Shown here piece after piece: positions 43,064 to 51,612 of a stretch of DNA of 64,000 nt. This DNA is from Bacteriovorax stolpii (GTDB taxonomy: Bacteria; Bdellovibrionota; Bacteriovoracia; Bacteriovoracales; Bacteriovoracaceae). The DNA lies in contig CAMCYI010000018.1 of the NCBI GenBank assembly GCA_945883845.1, positions 1-64,000 of the forward strand, in the 5' to 3' direction. The position numbers and the translations under genes were made by a program. A model generated the notes under the pieces. That model was given only the letters and a program-made list of their open reading frames with translations, had not been told where the DNA came from and made no database searches. How positions within the stretch are numbered: the stretch's first letter is position 1; each line of letters opens with the position of its first letter.

Positions 43064-43747
43064 ATGCTTGATACAGTTGTCATCGTTGAAGATGAGAAGC
43101 AAGTCAGCGACATGCTGACCTACCTGTTTAAAAATCATGATTATAAAGTTGAACATTACGAATCGGCTGAGCATTTTTTCGCCCTGAGAAAACACCGCAC
43201 TCATGCTATTTACCTCGTTGACCTCAAGCTTCCCGGTATGCAGGGAACAGACATCGTGAAGACGATCCGTTCTGTGGATAAGATCTCCCCCATTTTCATG
43301 CTCTCGGGTCACAAGGAAGTCAGTGACGTTTCTGCGGGGCTCATTTCTGGTGCGGACGATTACCTCTTTAAACCGTTCCAGCCGGAGCATCTCATGATGA
43401 AAGTGAATAATGCCCGGACCAAGACAGAGAATATCCTGAAAAACATGCTCAATGTCGGCACGAAAATCATTCCAGAAGCTCACGCTTTGGTCTGCGAAGG
43501 TGTGACAGTGAATTTCACGCCTAAAGAGTTTTCAATCCTCAATCTTCTCTTTCAGAAAATGAATAAAGTAGTGACCAGAGAAGAACTGATGAAAGAAGGC
43601 TTTGATGATATTATCGCCAGAAACGTCGATGTTCAGGTTTTTGCTATCCGAAAGAAGATCGTCAAGCTGGGGCTCGAGATCAATACCATTCGGGGTAAAG
43701 GCTACCGGCTAACGAGCGGCAAAGCGAACAAGAATTCGAGCACTTAG
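43064..43747 (+). CDS. OmpR/PhoB-type response regulator
   Basis: A 227-residue regulator. The receiver has E9/D10/E11, phospho-acceptor D53 (YLVDLKLPGMQG) and K103 (FKPFQP). The C-terminal winged helix is of OmpR type (FTPKEFSILNLLFQKMNKVV, then NVDVQVFAIRKKI and IRGKGYRL). I start it at ATG 43064, preceded by GGGGG and directly at the receiver fold. An earlier TTG (43001) overlapping the previous stop would add 21 residues of unclear value. It probably pairs with the kinase at 39979 or 45593 and may regulate its own operon. Confidence 0.88.
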   Translation: MLDTVVIVEDEKQVSDMLTYLFKNHDYKVEHYESAEHFFALRKHRTHAIYLVDLKLPGMQGTDIVKTIRSVDKISPIFMLSGHKEVSDVSAGLISGADDYLFKPFQPEHLMMKVNNARTKTENILKNMLNVGTKIIPEAHALVCEGVTVNFTPKEFSILNLLFQKMNKVVTREELMKEGFDDIIARNVDVQVFAIRKKIVKLGLEINTIRGKGYRLTSGKANKNSST

Positions 43748-43842
43748 CCAGCCGCCCCTCATTTCAAAAAAGAATAAGTTACAATTCAAAGACAAATTCA
43801 CCTTTCACTTGATAAACCTTCTGGAAATCTCCTGGAGGAATC

Positions 43843-44703
43843 ATGAAATCTATTTTGCTTTTGGCCCTCGCTTTCACTGCCACCTCAGCATTTGCTATCC
43901 CGGTAGCTCCACACAATGCACTTGCTCCGGAACGTCTTGCTAAGACAAAAGCACTTTCTGCTTTTACTCTCGCTTATGATTTCGAAGGCATTATTAAACT
44001 CTCTAACTGTTCCGGCTCACTCGTTCAGTTCTCTGGTCAGCCAGACGATGCGAAAGCGATTGTGATGACCAACGGTCACTGTATTCAAAAACCCGGTGGA
44101 TACCTTAATGCCGGAGAAGTCTGGACGAACCGTCCGATCGCACGCTCAATGAAAGTGTTCGATACAGCGATGAAACTTTCAGGCGTTCAGGCGACAAGAA
44201 TTCTCTACGCAACGATGACAAACACAGACATTGCTTTCTACGAGCTCACAGAATCATACGCTGAGATCACAGACCGCACTCAGGTACGTCCTTTCCGTCT
44301 CGATGCGACTCGTCCAGTGAGTGGTATTGCAATCGATATTATCTCAGGATACTGGGACCGTGGTTACAGCTGTAACATCGATGCTTTTGTTCCTCAGATC
44401 CGTGAAGGCCAGTGGAGCTGGTTTGATTCCATCCGCTATACAGCTGGGTGTGACACAATCGGCGGAACTTCAGGTTCACCTCTCATTGCCCGCGGTGAGC
44501 GCGTGGTTGTTGGGATCAACAACACGTCTAACGAGAAAGGCGAAGTCTGTACCCTGAACAATCCATGTGAAGTCCGTGAAGACGGCACAACGGTTGCCAC
44601 TCAGGGCCTGCGCTACGGCCAGCAGACGTTCAACGTCTACACTTGTCTCACACCGGACTTTCAGTTTGATCTGACGATTCCGGGTTGCGATCTTCCGAAA
44701 TAA
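43843..44703 (+). CDS. Secreted trypsin-like serine protease
   Basis: A 286-residue exported protease with signal peptide MKSILLLALAFTATSAFA. The S1-type triad is in place: H79 (MTNGHC), D129 (TNTDIAFYEL) and S210 (GGTSGSPL). Six or more cysteines, including pairs around the His loop and the C-terminal region, fit disulfide bonding. The ~20 residues after the signal could be a pro-peptide. Good ribosome site GGAGG. It ends at a strong terminator. It may take part in prey digestion, as expected for this lifestyle, though that is inference. Confidence 0.92.
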   Translation: MKSILLLALAFTATSAFAIPVAPHNALAPERLAKTKALSAFTLAYDFEGIIKLSNCSGSLVQFSGQPDDAKAIVMTNGHCIQKPGGYLNAGEVWTNRPIARSMKVFDTAMKLSGVQATRILYATMTNTDIAFYELTESYAEITDRTQVRPFRLDATRPVSGIAIDIISGYWDRGYSCNIDAFVPQIREGQWSWFDSIRYTAGCDTIGGTSGSPLIARGERVVVGINNTSNEKGEVCTLNNPCEVREDGTTVATQGLRYGQQTFNVYTCLTPDFQFDLTIPGCDLPK

Positions 44704-44715
44704 TTTTTTTTTCAC

Positions 44716-44758
44716 AAGGGCCGGTCTCTCAACTTCGAGGGGCCGGCCCCTTTTTTTT
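44716..44758 (+). terminator. Rho-independent terminator after the trypsin-like protease
   Basis: Perfect GC-rich stem GGGCCGG (44718-44724) with CCGGCCC (44743-44749), followed directly by eight T. It lies 15 bases after the stop codon. The ribosome site of the next gene begins right after the T run, so that gene depends on a promoter inside the terminator region or on read-through. Confidence 0.92.
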
Positions 44759-44768
44759 GAGGACTGAC

Positions 44769-45515
44769 ATGAAGGCAACTTTTTTTAATAAGCCCCTGGA
44801 ATGGAATATTGAAACGAAAGAAGAAAGCTGGACTCAGGGAGAGGTCGTCAAAGGGACTCTCCGCTTGAAAAACCACGGCACGGAGTTAGTTTCTCTCGAG
44901 AATTCAGGCATTGCTCTGGCCTTTGCCGAAATTAAAAAAGTTCATGCCCGCGTTCCAGGAGCTTTAAAGCTTGATGCAAAAACCTTATTTCCTGAAAGCA
45001 CCATTGCTGCGGGTACAAGTTTAGAACTTCCTTTTGCGCTGCCAATCGCCCCGAATGCTCCGGTGAGTGACAAAAAAGGTAGCATGTTCCTCGCCTACGG
45101 CCGCAACCTTGAGGAAAACCATCTCCAGCTAAGCGTAAATCCCCGTGCTCTCTTCGGGAAAGTCATCGGTCTCATGGACACCTTTCAGCGCTTTAAGCTC
45201 AAAGAATACAAAACCGTCAAACAGGGTGTGGAATACAAGCTTCTTCCGCCGACGAGCCGGGACATGGCCAATATCGATTCCCTCCTTTTGACATTTGGCA
45301 TGGATCAGGATGTGCTTAAACTTTTGTTTGAGTTTCAGGTAAAGAAAATCGAAACCTCCGGGGTAACGAACAAGATCGAGAAGAGCAGCGTGAAGATTGA
45401 GAAATCTTTAACTCCGAAGGAATATTCACTAGGTAGAGATATGATTCACCAGGACTCATTGTTAAAAATAATAGAATCTGTGATCGGAGAAGTGAAGATT
45501 CAAGCAATCTTTTAA
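44769..45515 (+). CDS. Arrestin-like/SpoOM-like beta-sandwich protein
   Basis: A 248-residue cytoplasmic protein. Residues ~1-130 look like an arrestin-type immunoglobulin-like sandwich: EESWTQGEVVKGTLRLKNHG opens it, and SLELPFALPIAPNAPVS sits where SpoOM-family proteins have the conserved Pro segment. The rest is helical with charged repeats (KIEKSSVKIEKSL). SpoOM affects sporulation in Bacillus; its role elsewhere is unknown. GAGG 6 bases before the ATG sets the start. Confidence 0.6.
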   Translation: MKATFFNKPLEWNIETKEESWTQGEVVKGTLRLKNHGTELVSLENSGIALAFAEIKKVHARVPGALKLDAKTLFPESTIAAGTSLELPFALPIAPNAPVSDKKGSMFLAYGRNLEENHLQLSVNPRALFGKVIGLMDTFQRFKLKEYKTVKQGVEYKLLPPTSRDMANIDSLLLTFGMDQDVLKLLFEFQVKKIETSGVTNKIEKSSVKIEKSLTPKEYSLGRDMIHQDSLLKIIESVIGEVKIQAIF

Positions 45516-45592
45516 ACACCCGTTCAGATCGCTTTTACATATTCAATTTGTCTTTAGTTGAACTGTGATTAACGTTGTCTTAAAACATCGGC

Positions 45593-46909
45593 ATGCAATC
45601 TCAGTTAAATATTCACCCGATTCTCAGGCTATATAATAGTCTGTTTGCTTTTGTGGCCAAGAAGCAGATAGAAGCCGGAAGTATTGAACCCCGCAAAATT
45701 CATTCGGTTTTGGTTGCCATTCTCGCGACATCACTTCTCATGTGGTCACATGTGATTCTTCTGACCAAGACGGTGGATTCAGATGTTGTTTTCTGGACGG
45801 GAATTATCTGCTCTGTAGTACATCTCAGTTCCATATCTCTGTTTCGTTTCACCAACTCAACTTTTAGTATCATCAACACAATGCTTGCTTGTGGGATGAC
45901 CTATGTTACGACAACAGTTTATTACACCGGCGGCTTTCAAAGCTTCGCGTTGATCTGGGCCGTCGCTACTCCCATGTTAGGGGGAATGGCTTCCGGTCAG
46001 AGAGGAGCAAAACTCTGGGGGATCATTTCTTTTACCATCATCATGACTTTTTTTATTATGTCGATCACGGGTTACCAATTTCCTGATCTTCTGACTCCGG
46101 AAGGAAAAGTTCTCACTCACTACGTTCAGGTCTTCGGATGGCTCATCCTAGGATCAGTACTTTCATTCACTTTCGTCGCACTGAGAGAAACCGCAGAAGC
46201 AAAACTGCATGAGCAGACTGAAAAAGTAGACTCGCTCTTTCGCGTTCTTTTCCACGATCTCGCTAACTCACTTGGGCGCATCAATATCGGTCATACGATT
46301 GCGAAGAAAGAAGGCCAGTTCGTCAAAGGCATGAAGATCGCTGAAGGTGCCGCTGACTCCATGTTCGAAATCACCCAGAATGTGAGAAAAATCTATGCCG
46401 TGAGCAAGGGCAAAGCGGACATGGAGCTGACTCTCTCTCCGCTGAATGAATCCATTACCTACGTCACAAAAATCTTCGCTGACGAACTCGATAAAAAACA
46501 AATCAAGCTTAAGTGGGACATGCGCAAGCTCGAAGGACTCAAGCTCCTTGTTGAACCCGTGAGCTTCAAGAATCAAGTTCTCGCGAACATTCTTTCGAAC
46601 TGTATTAAGTTTTCACCGGAAGGCTCGGAGATCACCATCTCTGCCTATCCGAATAACCATCATTACTTCACTGTCGAGATCAAAGACTCCGGCATCGGCA
46701 TGCCGCCGGCGATCCTCGAAAATCTCTTTGACCTGAATAAAAAGACTTCCCGCCCTGGTACAAAAGGTGAGTTTGGCACAGGCTTCGGTATGCACATCAT
46801 GAAGTCATTCATGGAAATCTATCAGGGTGATGTAAAAGTTGAATCGAATGAAAGAGAAGTTGATTCTGGAACGACGTTTAAGCTCTCGCTCAAAGGTGAA
46901 TGGCCCTAG
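45593..46909 (+). CDS. Membrane sensor histidine kinase
   Basis: A 438-residue kinase. Residues ~40-200 contain five or six membrane helices without a large outer loop. The phospho-acceptor is H221 in FHDLANSLGRINIGH, an unusual H-box where Ala replaces the common Arg/Lys and Pro is missing two positions on. The HATPase domain is complete: NILSNCIKFSPEG, DSGIGMPP and GTGFGMHIM. No response regulator is adjacent; candidates are those at 43064 and 31685. It ends with a 4-base overlap into the convergent protease gene. Confidence 0.88.
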   Translation: MQSQLNIHPILRLYNSLFAFVAKKQIEAGSIEPRKIHSVLVAILATSLLMWSHVILLTKTVDSDVVFWTGIICSVVHLSSISLFRFTNSTFSIINTMLACGMTYVTTTVYYTGGFQSFALIWAVATPMLGGMASGQRGAKLWGIISFTIIMTFFIMSITGYQFPDLLTPEGKVLTHYVQVFGWLILGSVLSFTFVALRETAEAKLHEQTEKVDSLFRVLFHDLANSLGRINIGHTIAKKEGQFVKGMKIAEGAADSMFEITQNVRKIYAVSKGKADMELTLSPLNESITYVTKIFADELDKKQIKLKWDMRKLEGLKLLVEPVSFKNQVLANILSNCIKFSPEGSEITISAYPNNHHYFTVEIKDSGIGMPPAILENLFDLNKKTSRPGTKGEFGTGFGMHIMKSFMEIYQGDVKVESNEREVDSGTTFKLSLKGEWP

Positions 46910-48195
46910 TTCATAGCTGGTTTGACCGTGATCGTGCGAATTCTTTGTTCCTTCAACACCGAACTAGGAATGTGCCAGTACCCGTCCTTGCAGTTTGCGG
47001 CCACAGGTTGAAACATGCAGTCTTTCCCCCAGCTATTACGGATAATAAAGTCGCACTGACGGGTTTCTTCGTTGAAGACGTTTCCGACGATGGTCATGGC
47101 GTGGCCTTTGCCCCTCTCAGTGTTAATTCCAAGAAATCTGAGATCCTGAAATTCAACTCCCACTGCTTTGTCATTTTCGAGGACCGTGAGAACTTCGTCT
47201 TCAAAATCTTTCTGGTACTCGTTGTCAGGAAACCAGTCAACGTTGAACTCAAGTGGTCTGGTCAGGGTCGCGCGCGCTTCGCAGCTGGTTTTTCTGAGTT
47301 CATCCACCAGATCATCAGTGGCCACACGAAGAAGAATATCTTTCAGCTGATCGATAGAGAGATCTTTATAGATGTTACTCAGTGAGGCCTGCCACTCGCA
47401 GATCTGCGTATCATCAGAGACGAAGCCTTCTCCAAGAGATTCAATTTCTGTTAGCGCCTTAAGGGCAGAACGGAGATCTTCGGTTTTGGTTTGAGAGTAA
47501 TCCATTTCACTCGATGGACAAAAGCCTCTGCCTTCGCAGGCCCGAATAGCTTCGGCGATTAATCCACCGTCGTTATTGAAATCCGGTGTAGAGTTCGTCT
47601 TTTCGATATAGTTTAAAGCGATATCTAACGGAGAAACGTCGATACCTGTTTCGAGGAACACAAGGTCAGCGGCCGCATGGGAATAGCACCAGCCTATGCT
47701 CCCCTGGTCCCTGACAGGCGGGAGACGTTGCGAAAGATCACGGGGAGTCCGGCAACTCTCCTGCACGTGTGCTCTTCGATCACTCTCAAGTTGAAGAATT
47801 CTTTTTTCAAGGTCGTTTGAGATTGAAAGGAATTGTTGTTCCCATTCACTGTTGTAAAGATTGTCCTGAATGAGAAAATTTCGAACAATAATAATTGTAT
47901 CGCGGGAAGAGTGCTTCCCCTTTGTTCTGATGCTATCAAAGATTTTTGGGATCTGCTGGACAAGTACCTTGCCGTGGAGTTGTTTGACTTCCATGCGAGT
48001 CGTACCGACATCTTCAAATTTAATATCACAGCTGGAGAAAGAAGCTTCTAGCTCCTGAATGTCGCCAAATTCAACATTCTCGGGATTGGTCCTGAGTGTA
48101 TGAAGAAGTGCAGGAAGACCCGTGCGAAATTCATCACAGTTGACAGCGTAAGCTGAGCTAAGAGTTAAAATGATAATCATCAGTAAGGCGTTCAT
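46906..48195 (-). CDS. Secreted papain-like (C1 family) cysteine protease
   Basis: A 429-residue exported protease with signal MNALLMIIILTLSSAYA. The papain catalytic set is visible in the chosen numbering: Q164 and C170 (RDQGSIGWCYSHAAADL), H365 (GKGHAMTIVG) and N387 (IIRNSWG). The ~150 residues between signal and catalytic domain probably form a pro-region. It has several cysteines for disulfides. Start at 48195 opens on the signal peptide; AAGGGG is close to it. It is secreted, so likely digests protein outside the cell or in prey. Confidence 0.9.
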   Translation of the reverse strand: MNALLMIIILTLSSAYAVNCDEFRTGLPALLHTLRTNPENVEFGDIQELEASFSSCDIKFEDVGTTRMEVKQLHGKVLVQQIPKIFDSIRTKGKHSSRDTIIIVRNFLIQDNLYNSEWEQQFLSISNDLEKRILQLESDRRAHVQESCRTPRDLSQRLPPVRDQGSIGWCYSHAAADLVFLETGIDVSPLDIALNYIEKTNSTPDFNNDGGLIAEAIRACEGRGFCPSSEMDYSQTKTEDLRSALKALTEIESLGEGFVSDDTQICEWQASLSNIYKDLSIDQLKDILLRVATDDLVDELRKTSCEARATLTRPLEFNVDWFPDNEYQKDFEDEVLTVLENDKAVGVEFQDLRFLGINTERGKGHAMTIVGNVFNEETRQCDFIIRNSWGKDCMFQPVAANCKDGYWHIPSSVLKEQRIRTITVKPAMN

Positions 48196-48291
48196 CACCC
48201 CTTCTCTTCGGAAGAAATGATTCAAAGGAAAACCGACAAAAAGGGTCAATGGCATGCATTCGATTGATACAATTGCCGATACTTATAAAGA

Positions 48292-48320
48292 CAAAAAAAA
48301 AGGGCCCCTTACGGGGCCCT
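48292..48320 (-). terminator. Terminator after the transglutaminase-elicitor-like gene
   Basis: Stem AGGGCCCC/GGGGCCCT with a 4-base loop at 48301-48320. On the minus strand it is followed by nine T (48292-48300). It lies 16 bases past the stop at 48336 and ahead of the cysteine protease start. Confidence 0.92.
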
Positions 48321-48335
48321 ATACCACAAACAAAC

Positions 48336-49505
48336 TTATCGAATGACAGGGCGATAGATTTTGTTCAGCCCCTCGAGATCGAATTTTCCATTCATAAATT
48401 TCTGATCTTTCTTTTTCATCCAGAGCATATCTGGTCTTGTTTCTGAGATCCATGTACCACCGATGATCGAACCTTTTGCATCGAGCTCAAGAACGTATTC
48501 ATACTTCCTTGTGCTGTAGAGCTGGTGCTCAGTGCCGGTTACCGGAAGTTTACTCACGAACTGAATGATACCTTCATGCTCGAGTTCTTCAGAGTAGAAC
48601 TCAAGTTCATCACCGTAGCTCATTTCATTTTTCACGCGGATTTTCTGAGCGATACCGTTTTTCGCATCCTGAGCAGTGACTGGTTCTGGGCCCACGATTT
48701 CAGATTTGTATCCGAAGATCGGCTGATTCCAGACGTCATTGAAACGGTCAACGTCAGCAATGAAAGACTGAGAATTGATACCGATCATATTAGTGATGAC
48801 GATGTGGAAAGCACCAGCGTTTACGTCAGCACACTCAGACTTGTTGGCCTGTTTTGCTGTGATCACAGGAACCACTCCGTCTTCCGGAAATGCTTCGCCA
48901 TCAACTTTACCATTCTCTCCGCAGCGGTCTCCGATGCGGGCATAGGCACCTTTAGAGTTGTTCGCATCGTGAAGAGCAAGGAGGCCTTTCACATCTGAAG
49001 AACCAAATGGAACTTTGATCCCGTCTTTGTTTGTAATAAGAACAGGGGCCGGTTCAGGATAGTGAGTCGCGGCCAGCGCCCAACCGTGACAGATCCCTTC
49101 CCACCAGAGATCGTCCGGAGCATTGGACTTCAAAACTTTTTTTGTAAGTGGATAATTGTAATTACCTTGAGCGATGTCATAAAGCTCTGCAGGTGAAAGT
49201 TCAGAGAGCTCAGCTTCGGTCATGCGAAGGAGTTCTTCTTTTGTTTTCAGTTTGAATTTGAACGGCTGAGGATTTGGTGAGTTCCAACGATAAGCGACTC
49301 CACCAACATTTGCAGGCCAGAATGTCTCAGACCAGGCGAGACGATCGTCTTTCAGATCGGCAGCGAGTGGAAGAGAAGCGAAGTCTGCTCTCATTGGCGC
49401 ATTAGATACGACGTTAAAGAAGTTCGGATTATTCGAATTATTCCACTTTTCTGCGTGGGCTGAACTGATCACACCAAGGGCGATCATCACGGCGAGCTTT
49501 TTCAT
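48336..49505 (-). CDS. Secreted transglutaminase-elicitor-like protein
   Basis: A 389-residue exported protein with signal MKKLAVMIALGVISSAHA. The core resembles the transglutaminase elicitor family (first known from Phytophthora GP42, also found in bacteria). The hallmark is DDLWWEGICHGWALAATHYP, with the active-site Cys followed by His, then a Gly/Asp-rich region with a His (GAFHIVITNMIG) that could complete the catalytic set. Such enzymes crosslink proteins through Gln and Lys. Start at 49505 with AAGGA 8 bases upstream; longer versions from 49571 lack a signal at the right place. Confidence 0.8.
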   Translation of the reverse strand: MKKLAVMIALGVISSAHAEKWNNSNNPNFFNVVSNAPMRADFASLPLAADLKDDRLAWSETFWPANVGGVAYRWNSPNPQPFKFKLKTKEELLRMTEAELSELSPAELYDIAQGNYNYPLTKKVLKSNAPDDLWWEGICHGWALAATHYPEPAPVLITNKDGIKVPFGSSDVKGLLALHDANNSKGAYARIGDRCGENGKVDGEAFPEDGVVPVITAKQANKSECADVNAGAFHIVITNMIGINSQSFIADVDRFNDVWNQPIFGYKSEIVGPEPVTAQDAKNGIAQKIRVKNEMSYGDELEFYSEELEHEGIIQFVSKLPVTGTEHQLYSTRKYEYVLELDAKGSIIGGTWISETRPDMLWMKKKDQKFMNGKFDLEGLNKIYRPVIR

Positions 49506-49601
49506 GGGCACCATCCTTCTTGTTTCTAAAATAGATGGGCGCGTTATACAATTTTGACGGGCCAAGTGCAAGGAATGTGGTATTAATTACACGCCGCAAC
49601 A

Positions 49602-50012
49602 TCACTGTCGGGAAGTCACGACCTCAATGTAGGCGGAAGAACGAGTCAAAGGCCCATGATATACGGCCTCTACATTATTGCCATCGGGATCCAGAACATA
49701 AGCCGAGTAATAACCTGAGTGCAATTTTCGTTCACCCGGGGCACCGTTGCAGCGTCCACCTTTCTCCAGTGCGGTTTGGTAGAAGAGTTTCACAGCTACC
49801 GCACTCTCGGCCTGGAAAGCCAGATGAATGGCCTGTGAAGCTTCGGATGATTCTGTGACCATGAGTTCATCGATGATGAATGACTGTTTTTCTTCCTGAG
49901 TGAAGGCGTGTCCGAGAGTTTCCACGACGGAGCGGTAGAAATTTTTACTCTTTTGAATGTCCCGGACTTTTACATTCACGTGATCGAAGAGTCGGCCGCG
50001 ATAAAATTTCAT
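49602..50012 (-). CDS. VOC-family (glyoxalase/dioxygenase-like) protein
   Basis: A 136-residue single-subunit VOC protein with the beta-alpha-beta-beta-beta repeats. LFDHVNVKVRDIQKSKNFY gives the first metal ligand His, and SAYVLDPDGNNVEAVYHG gives the last (Glu). IHLAFQAESAVAVKLF supplies a middle His. Members include lactoylglutathione lyases and drug-binding proteins; the substrate here is not known. AGAGG lies upstream of the ATG. Confidence 0.85.
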   Translation of the reverse strand: MKFYRGRLFDHVNVKVRDIQKSKNFYRSVVETLGHAFTQEEKQSFIIDELMVTESSEASQAIHLAFQAESAVAVKLFYQTALEKGGRCNGAPGERKLHSGYYSAYVLDPDGNNVEAVYHGPLTRSSAYIEVVTSRQ

Positions 50013-50098
50013 TCATATGCCTCTTTAAGAAGTTCTTATCACTTCTCTCAAGGACGGTTCACCATAGCAAGGCATGTATTCTTGAGACGAACTAAATT

Positions 50099-51217
50099 TT
50101 ACTTTCGTTTTTCTTTAACATTTGACGATGTAAGACACTTTGAGCGGTACCGTCTATAGCCTTCCTTGCACACCCAGGTCTTACCATCCTCAAGAAAATG
50201 CGAATGAGCGGGCTTTCGGATTTTCTCGCAATTAACTCTTTTCTGGACGTAACCGGCCTTGCAAACCCATCCCGGATTATTCTTACTCGGGCGAGAGTGA
50301 GCTGGCAGATCAATGCATTTCCCCTCAAAGTAGGACGTACGCGGACGGCATTTCTTAAGACCTACTGAAGGTATTAAGTTTGGGTAATCTGTGATGATCC
50401 CGTCAACTCCGAGCTTGATGAGCCTGTTCATGTCCTCGACTGTGTTCACAGTCCAGGGAACAATGAGAATGTTTTTGTCATGAAAGAATGCAATATCCTC
50501 TTTCGTGAGAAGACTGTAGTCCGGTGAGAAAATCTCAGGAGAAAAGCCCCACTCCTTCATAAGAGCATCGCGGTCCCACTTCTCTTCCTGGAGTGCTGAG
50601 ACCCGGAGCTGAGAATACTTTTCGTGAATATAACGAAGAACCCGCTTATCAAAACTCTGAAGAATGAAGCGCTCTTTCGGAACGAGTTCGGAAATTGTTT
50701 TCACCACAAGATCAGTGAATTCTTTATAAGGAGGCTGAAATCCAGCCTTCTCATCTTCTACAGTCGACTTGATCTCAACGTTATACACAACTTCTGTTCT
50801 GCGAAGTTCACGTAATTTTTTCTCAATGTCTATCAGGAGTGTTGAGAGAAGTGGCTTGCCAACACTCACCTTCACCTGGTTTTTAAAACGCGGGTGAACT
50901 TTTGATCCACAGTCGTATTTCTGAATTTCTTCGTAAGAAATTTTGTAGAGGTTAACTTGTCTCTCTGTTTTGATTTCCTCCCGATGAGGATCAAGACACA
51001 TTTCCGGATTCATCCAGGGCTCGTGACTGACGACAACTTTATTGTCATGAGAGATGACGACGTCGAGCTCGAGAGTAGAAACCGGAAACTTCAGCGCCTC
51101 TTCCATCGCACCGATGGTGTTTTCCGGATAGAGTCCGCGGGCACCCCGATGTCCTTCCCAGTCGAATGAAAAAGCAGACTGAGCGAGTAACATCAAGGCC
51201 AGAATGGAAAATTTCAT
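50099..51217 (-). CDS. Secreted glycerophosphodiester phosphodiesterase with Cys-rich tail
   Basis: A 372-residue exported enzyme (signal ends around SAFSF). The GDPD/TIM-barrel core opens with HRGARGLYPENTIGAM (catalytic His-Arg and metal Glu). ELDVVISHDNKVVVSHEP carries the metal Asp and second His, and DGIITDYPNL lies at the end. After residue ~295 there are two repeats of a short cysteine module (GWVCKAGYVQKRVNCE and TWVCKEGYRRYRSKCL), perhaps a binding tail. It cleaves glycerophosphodiesters from phospholipid breakdown. The start overlaps the DUF1304 gene's stop by 4 bases. Confidence 0.9.
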   Translation of the reverse strand: MKFSILALMLLAQSAFSFDWEGHRGARGLYPENTIGAMEEALKFPVSTLELDVVISHDNKVVVSHEPWMNPEMCLDPHREEIKTERQVNLYKISYEEIQKYDCGSKVHPRFKNQVKVSVGKPLLSTLLIDIEKKLRELRRTEVVYNVEIKSTVEDEKAGFQPPYKEFTDLVVKTISELVPKERFILQSFDKRVLRYIHEKYSQLRVSALQEEKWDRDALMKEWGFSPEIFSPDYSLLTKEDIAFFHDKNILIVPWTVNTVEDMNRLIKLGVDGIITDYPNLIPSVGLKKCRPRTSYFEGKCIDLPAHSRPSKNNPGWVCKAGYVQKRVNCEKIRKPAHSHFLEDGKTWVCKEGYRRYRSKCLTSSNVKEKRK

Positions 51218-51585
51218 ACTTCTGCGACCCCTCTCATCGAGAGGATATAAAGACCGATGGCAATCGCGGCCGGAAGACTTTGGATGAACAGGATCCGGGG
51301 GCTCACAGTGATGGCACCCATCACTCCCGCCGCAAGAACGCAGACGAGGCAGAAAATTGTAATATTCATATCAGCTTTAAAAATTCCCCAGAGAAGACCG
51401 ATGGCCAGCATTCCGTTGTAGAAACCCTGATTAAGGGCCAGAGACTTGGAGAGCTCTGCTTGTTCTGAGCTCATGTGGAAGACCTGAAGTCCCAGAGGCC
51501 TGGTCCAGAAATACATCTCCAGGGCCATGAAGAAGAAATGAAGGGCAGAGACTATGAGGCTCATAAAAATAAAAATGTTTTTCAT
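51214..51585 (-). CDS. DUF1304-family membrane protein
   Basis: A 123-residue membrane protein with four helices. The first carries HFFFMALEMYFWTRP, the typical DUF1304 start (conserved His, Glu and Met). The second half has NQGFYNGMLAIGLLWG, also characteristic. Function unknown. It is cotranscribed with the GDPD gene (stop/start overlap). Confidence 0.85.
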   Translation of the reverse strand: MKNIFIFMSLIVSALHFFFMALEMYFWTRPLGLQVFHMSSEQAELSKSLALNQGFYNGMLAIGLLWGIFKADMNITIFCLVCVLAAGVMGAITVSPRILFIQSLPAAIAIGLYILSMRGVAEV

Positions 51586-51612
51586 GAGATTAATCTTAAC
51601 AAGAGAAACGAT

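Noticed and set aside
46900..47385. 161-residue plus-strand frame after the kinase
   Set aside because: Antisense to the active-site region of the papain-like protease, where the minus strand shows catalytic His and Asn motifs.
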